DNA of 8,397 nt from Myxococcales bacterium. Its GTDB lineage: Bacteria > Myxococcota_A > UBA9160 > SMWR01. The notes below the pieces were generated by a model. It did no database searches. It was given only the letters and a program-made list of their open reading frames with translations, and was not told where the DNA came from. Position numbers and translations under genes: made by a program. Position 1 is the first letter of the stretch; each line of letters begins with the position of its first letter. This document shows, piece by piece, positions 6,517 to 8,397 of this stretch. The DNA lies in NCBI GenBank assembly GCA_022571825.1, contig JACZXC010000109.1, forward strand, positions 1 to 8,397, in the 5' to 3' direction.

Positions 6517-7119
6517 CTAGGGGATCGGCTTCTCGACCAGGGGAAGGGGCAATTCGTGGATCTCCCGGTGACGCCCGTCCGAGGGCACCCGCTCCGCCTG
6601 GATCCGGGCCTGAAGCATCATCAGCCCATCGAGTACCGCCTCCGGGCGGGGCGGACAGCCTGGAATGTAGATATCGACCGGAATGATCGTGTCGATGCCC
6701 TGCAGGGTGGCGTAGTTGTTGTACGGACCCCCGGAACAGGTGCAGGCACCAAACGCCATCACCCACTTTGGCTCCGCCATCTGGTCGTACACCTTTTTCA
6801 GTATCGGGGCCTGGCGGTGGGTAATGGTGCCCACCACCATCAGAAGATCGGACTGCCGCGGCGAGAATCGCGGTAGAGCGCACCCGAATCGGTCCAGGTC
6901 GTAGCGCGGACCCGCGACCGACATGAACTCCATGCCGCAGCACGCCGTCACGAAGGGGTAGAGGAACATGGAGTACTTCCGACTCCAGTTGATCACCGAG
7001 TCGACCCGGGTGGTCTGGAAGGAATCTCCCCCCTGGCGCAGGAACTCGATCGCGCGCCGCTTGTGGGTCTCCTCCAGGTTCTGGGTTGCGGCAGAGATCG
7101 AGGCCTTGCTCTCGCTCAT
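6517..7119 (-). CDS. nuoB: NADH-quinone oxidoreductase subunit B (NuoB)
   Basis: Complex I peripheral-arm subunit at the membrane interface; it carries the terminal 4Fe-4S cluster N2 that reduces quinone. 200 residues. The N2 ligands are visible as the vicinal pair C60-C61 (TACCGMEFM), C126 (FGACTCSGG) and C155 (YIPGCPPRPEAVLDG). PRYDLDRFG (71-79), PRFSPRQSDLLMVVGT (83-98) and PKWVMAFG also match the family. C128 is an extra cysteine next to the ligand. The first 35 residues are poorly conserved in the family, so the start at 7119 is likely but not proven; its Shine-Dalgarno is weak. No nuoA, nuoC or other complex I gene is adjacent, unlike the usual nuoABCD order. It is transcribed divergently from pcs and toward the pdh cluster. 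Confidence 0.95.
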   Translation of the reverse strand: MSESKASISAATQNLEETHKRRAIEFLRQGGDSFQTTRVDSVINWSRKYSMFLYPFVTACCGMEFMSVAGPRYDLDRFGCALPRFSPRQSDLLMVVGTITHRQAPILKKVYDQMAEPKWVMAFGACTCSGGPYNNYATLQGIDTIIPVDIYIPGCPPRPEAVLDGLMMLQARIQAERVPSDGRHREIHELPLPLVEKPIP

Positions 7120-7230
7120 GACCCGGTTCTTCGACCCCCCACGACGGCCACTATAGCGACTCTGGTACCCTGGGGTTGGAATGTGGCAACGCCCTCACGG
7201 GATCCGGGCAACTTGCGGCAACCCACGGCG
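7120..7230. promoter_or_regulatory. Divergent upstream region of nuoB and pcs
   Basis: The only space for promoters of both genes. It contains ctatag (7151-7156), which reads as TATAGT on the minus strand (7155-7150) and TATAGC on the plus strand (7152-7157), both -10-like. No -35 box with good spacing is convincing on either strand. Part of the region could be pcs coding if translation starts at GTG 7183. Confidence 0.3.
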
Positions 7231-7950
7231 GTGACGTCACTGGACCGCCAGGAATCGACTCCCGCCCGGGTGGCCCTGGCCTGGGGCGTCCACGCGTTCA
7301 CGGCGAGCGGCGCGATCGTGGGCACCGTGGCCCTGCTGGCCATCGCCAGCGGTGACTTCCGGAGCGCCGTTTTGCTCATGCTGGTCGCCCTCATCATCGA
7401 CGCGGTGGACGGGACCCTGGCACGCCGGGTTGAGGTCGAGCGGGTCTTGCCCAGTATCGATGGTCGGCGGCTCGACGACATCGTCGACTACTTCAACTAC
7501 GTGGCGGTACCGGCGGTCTTTCTCGTCGCCAGCGGCGCCCTCAGTCACTGGGGCTGGGTCAGCCTGCCCGTTCTGGCCAGCGCCTACGGCTTTTCGCAGG
7601 CGTCTGCCAAGACCGACGACGATTTCTTCCTGGGTTTTCCGTCCTATTGGAACGTGATTGCCATCTACGTCTGGCTGCTGGACGTCTCCCCCGGTTTCGC
7701 GACGTCGGTGATCGCGCTCTTCACGGCCCTGGTCTTCGTTCCGCTCAAGTACATCTACCCCAGTAAGATGCGGGTTCTCAAGCGTACGACCGCGGCCCTC
7801 GCGATTGGATGCATGGCTCTTGTAACCTACGCGGTGCTGAATCCGGATCGAACCGAATCGCGCGTTTTCGTCTGGATCTCGCTCGCATTTCCGGCGTATT
7901 ACCTCGTCCTGTCCTTCTACCTTGGAGGCCTCCATCGCGCCAGCCGCTGA
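7231..7950 (+). CDS. pcs: Phosphatidylcholine synthase (CDP-alcohol phosphatidyltransferase family)
   Basis: Integral membrane enzyme that condenses CDP-diacylglycerol directly with choline to give phosphatidylcholine. 239 residues from GTG 7231, matching the roughly 240-residue family. The signature reads D57, D60-G61, A64-R65, twelve residues, G78, D82, D86. The 12-residue spacer between AR and G is the Pcs form; most CDP-alcohol transferases have 8. Also Pcs-like are GVHAFTASG near the N-terminus, LPSIDGRRLDDIVDYFNYV, and KTDDDFFLGFPSYWN (127-141). Several hydrophobic helices follow (about 141-152, 158-171, 187-203, 212-231). GTG 7231 gives an N-terminus the length of rhizobial Pcs; GTG 7183 is an alternative. 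The frame stays open back to 7063, but that part overlaps nuoB. hemH starts 15 bp after the stop. Phosphatidylserine or phosphatidylglycerophosphate synthase is less likely given the spacer. Confidence 0.88.
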   Translation: MTSLDRQESTPARVALAWGVHAFTASGAIVGTVALLAIASGDFRSAVLLMLVALIIDAVDGTLARRVEVERVLPSIDGRRLDDIVDYFNYVAVPAVFLVASGALSHWGWVSLPVLASAYGFSQASAKTDDDFFLGFPSYWNVIAIYVWLLDVSPGFATSVIALFTALVFVPLKYIYPSKMRVLKRTTAALAIGCMALVTYAVLNPDRTESRVFVWISLAFPAYYLVLSFYLGGLHRASR

Positions 7951-7965
7951 CGCGAACGCGCTGCC

Positions 7966-8397
7966 ATGTCCGAACTGCGAACGGGCGTCCTGCTGGCCAA
8001 CCTGGGAACCCCCGATTCTCCGCGGGTCTCCGACGTCCGCCGCTATCTGCGCGAGTTCCTCGGCGATCCCCGGGTCCTGGACATGGCCCCCCTGCCCCGA
8101 TGGCTGCTGCTGAATCTCGTGATCCTGCCGACTCGACCGCGCCGGTCGGCCCGAGCCTACGCGAAAATCTGGACCGCCGCCGGCTCTCCGCTGCGATTCC
8201 ACGGAAACGCACTGCGCGAAGCGGTCTCGGTGGAGCTCGGTCCGCATTACGTGGTGGAGCTCGGGATGCGTTACGGGCAACCCTCCATACCCGGCGCCCT
8301 CGAGCGCCTGACCCGAGCCGACGTGGCGCGCATCATCGCCCTGCCCCTGTTCCCCCAATACGCTGCGGCCTCCACCGGCTCAACGGTCGAGAAGATC
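7966..8397 (+). CDS. hemH: Ferrochelatase HemH, 3' part beyond window
   Basis: Inserts Fe2+ into the porphyrin at the end of heme synthesis. The first 144 residues are present; a full enzyme has about 310-340, so the catalytic histidine and glutamate region is outside. Family features seen are GVLLANLGTPDSP (7-19), VRRYLREFLGDPRVLDM (24-40), the AGSPLRFHG segment (72-80) that normally precedes the protoporphyrin pocket, ELGMRYGQPSI (98-108) and LPLFPQYAAASTGS (126-139). ATG 7966 is chosen because homology starts within a few residues. No good Shine-Dalgarno precedes it and it lies 15 nt after pcs, so it may rely on coupling to pcs in one transcript. Whether it acts on protoporphyrin or coproporphyrin cannot be judged from this half; a Gram-negative host would favour protoporphyrin. 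Confidence 0.94.
   Translation, partial: MSELRTGVLLANLGTPDSPRVSDVRRYLREFLGDPRVLDMAPLPRWLLLNLVILPTRPRRSARAYAKIWTAAGSPLRFHGNALREAVSVELGPHYVVELGMRYGQPSIPGALERLTRADVARIIALPLFPQYAAASTGSTVEKI

Noticed and set aside
7237..8358. 373-codon open frame on the minus strand opposite pcs and hemH
   Set aside because: It is antisense to two well-matched families, is rich in Gly/Arg/Gln/Asp without a fold or motif, and is a typical high-GC shadow frame.

Overview
The window is high-GC, densely packed bacterial DNA. It is core metabolism rather than a mobile or defence island. The gene set (alpha2beta2-type pyruvate dehydrogenase, NuoB, rhizobial-type phosphatidylcholine synthase, ferrochelatase) suggests an aerobic Gram-negative bacterium. 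The NuoB sequence style recalls Myxococcota and other former deltaproteobacteria, but that placement is from memory and weak.

Minus strand, read right to left. nuoB (7119-6517) stands alone. After about 250 bases without a gene comes a six-gene cluster: a first 2-oxoacid dehydrogenase E2 (6264-5057, with a -1 frameshift), pdhA (5040-4057), pdhB (4064-3090), pdhC (3059-1557), lipB (1567-896) and lipA (from 786, leaving the window at base 1). Spacing is 16 nt, an 8-nt overlap, 30 nt, an 11-nt overlap, then a short repeat array between lipB and lipA, so it looks like one operon. It makes the E1 and E2 parts of pyruvate dehydrogenase together with the two enzymes (octanoyltransferase and lipoyl synthase) that build the lipoyl cofactor on the E2 swinging arm. 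No E3 (dihydrolipoamide dehydrogenase) gene is present.

Plus strand. pcs (phosphatidylcholine synthase, 7231-7950) and hemH (ferrochelatase, 7966 to the window end) run divergently from nuoB, with about 110 bases of shared upstream region.

I found no undescribed multi-gene system. The strongest unexplained signal is in the first E2. Its lipoyl domain lies in one frame and its subunit-binding and catalytic domains in the -1 frame. The junction holds the slip-compatible heptamer C_CCG_GGG, a 7-nt spacer and a perfect 8-bp inverted repeat, which is the layout of a programmed -1 frameshift site. A sequencing error or recent pseudogene is the main alternative. Other points of interest are a second E2 with two tandem E3/E1-binding domains, and a GGCCTTCGGCC repeat array that seems to have displaced the lipA start.
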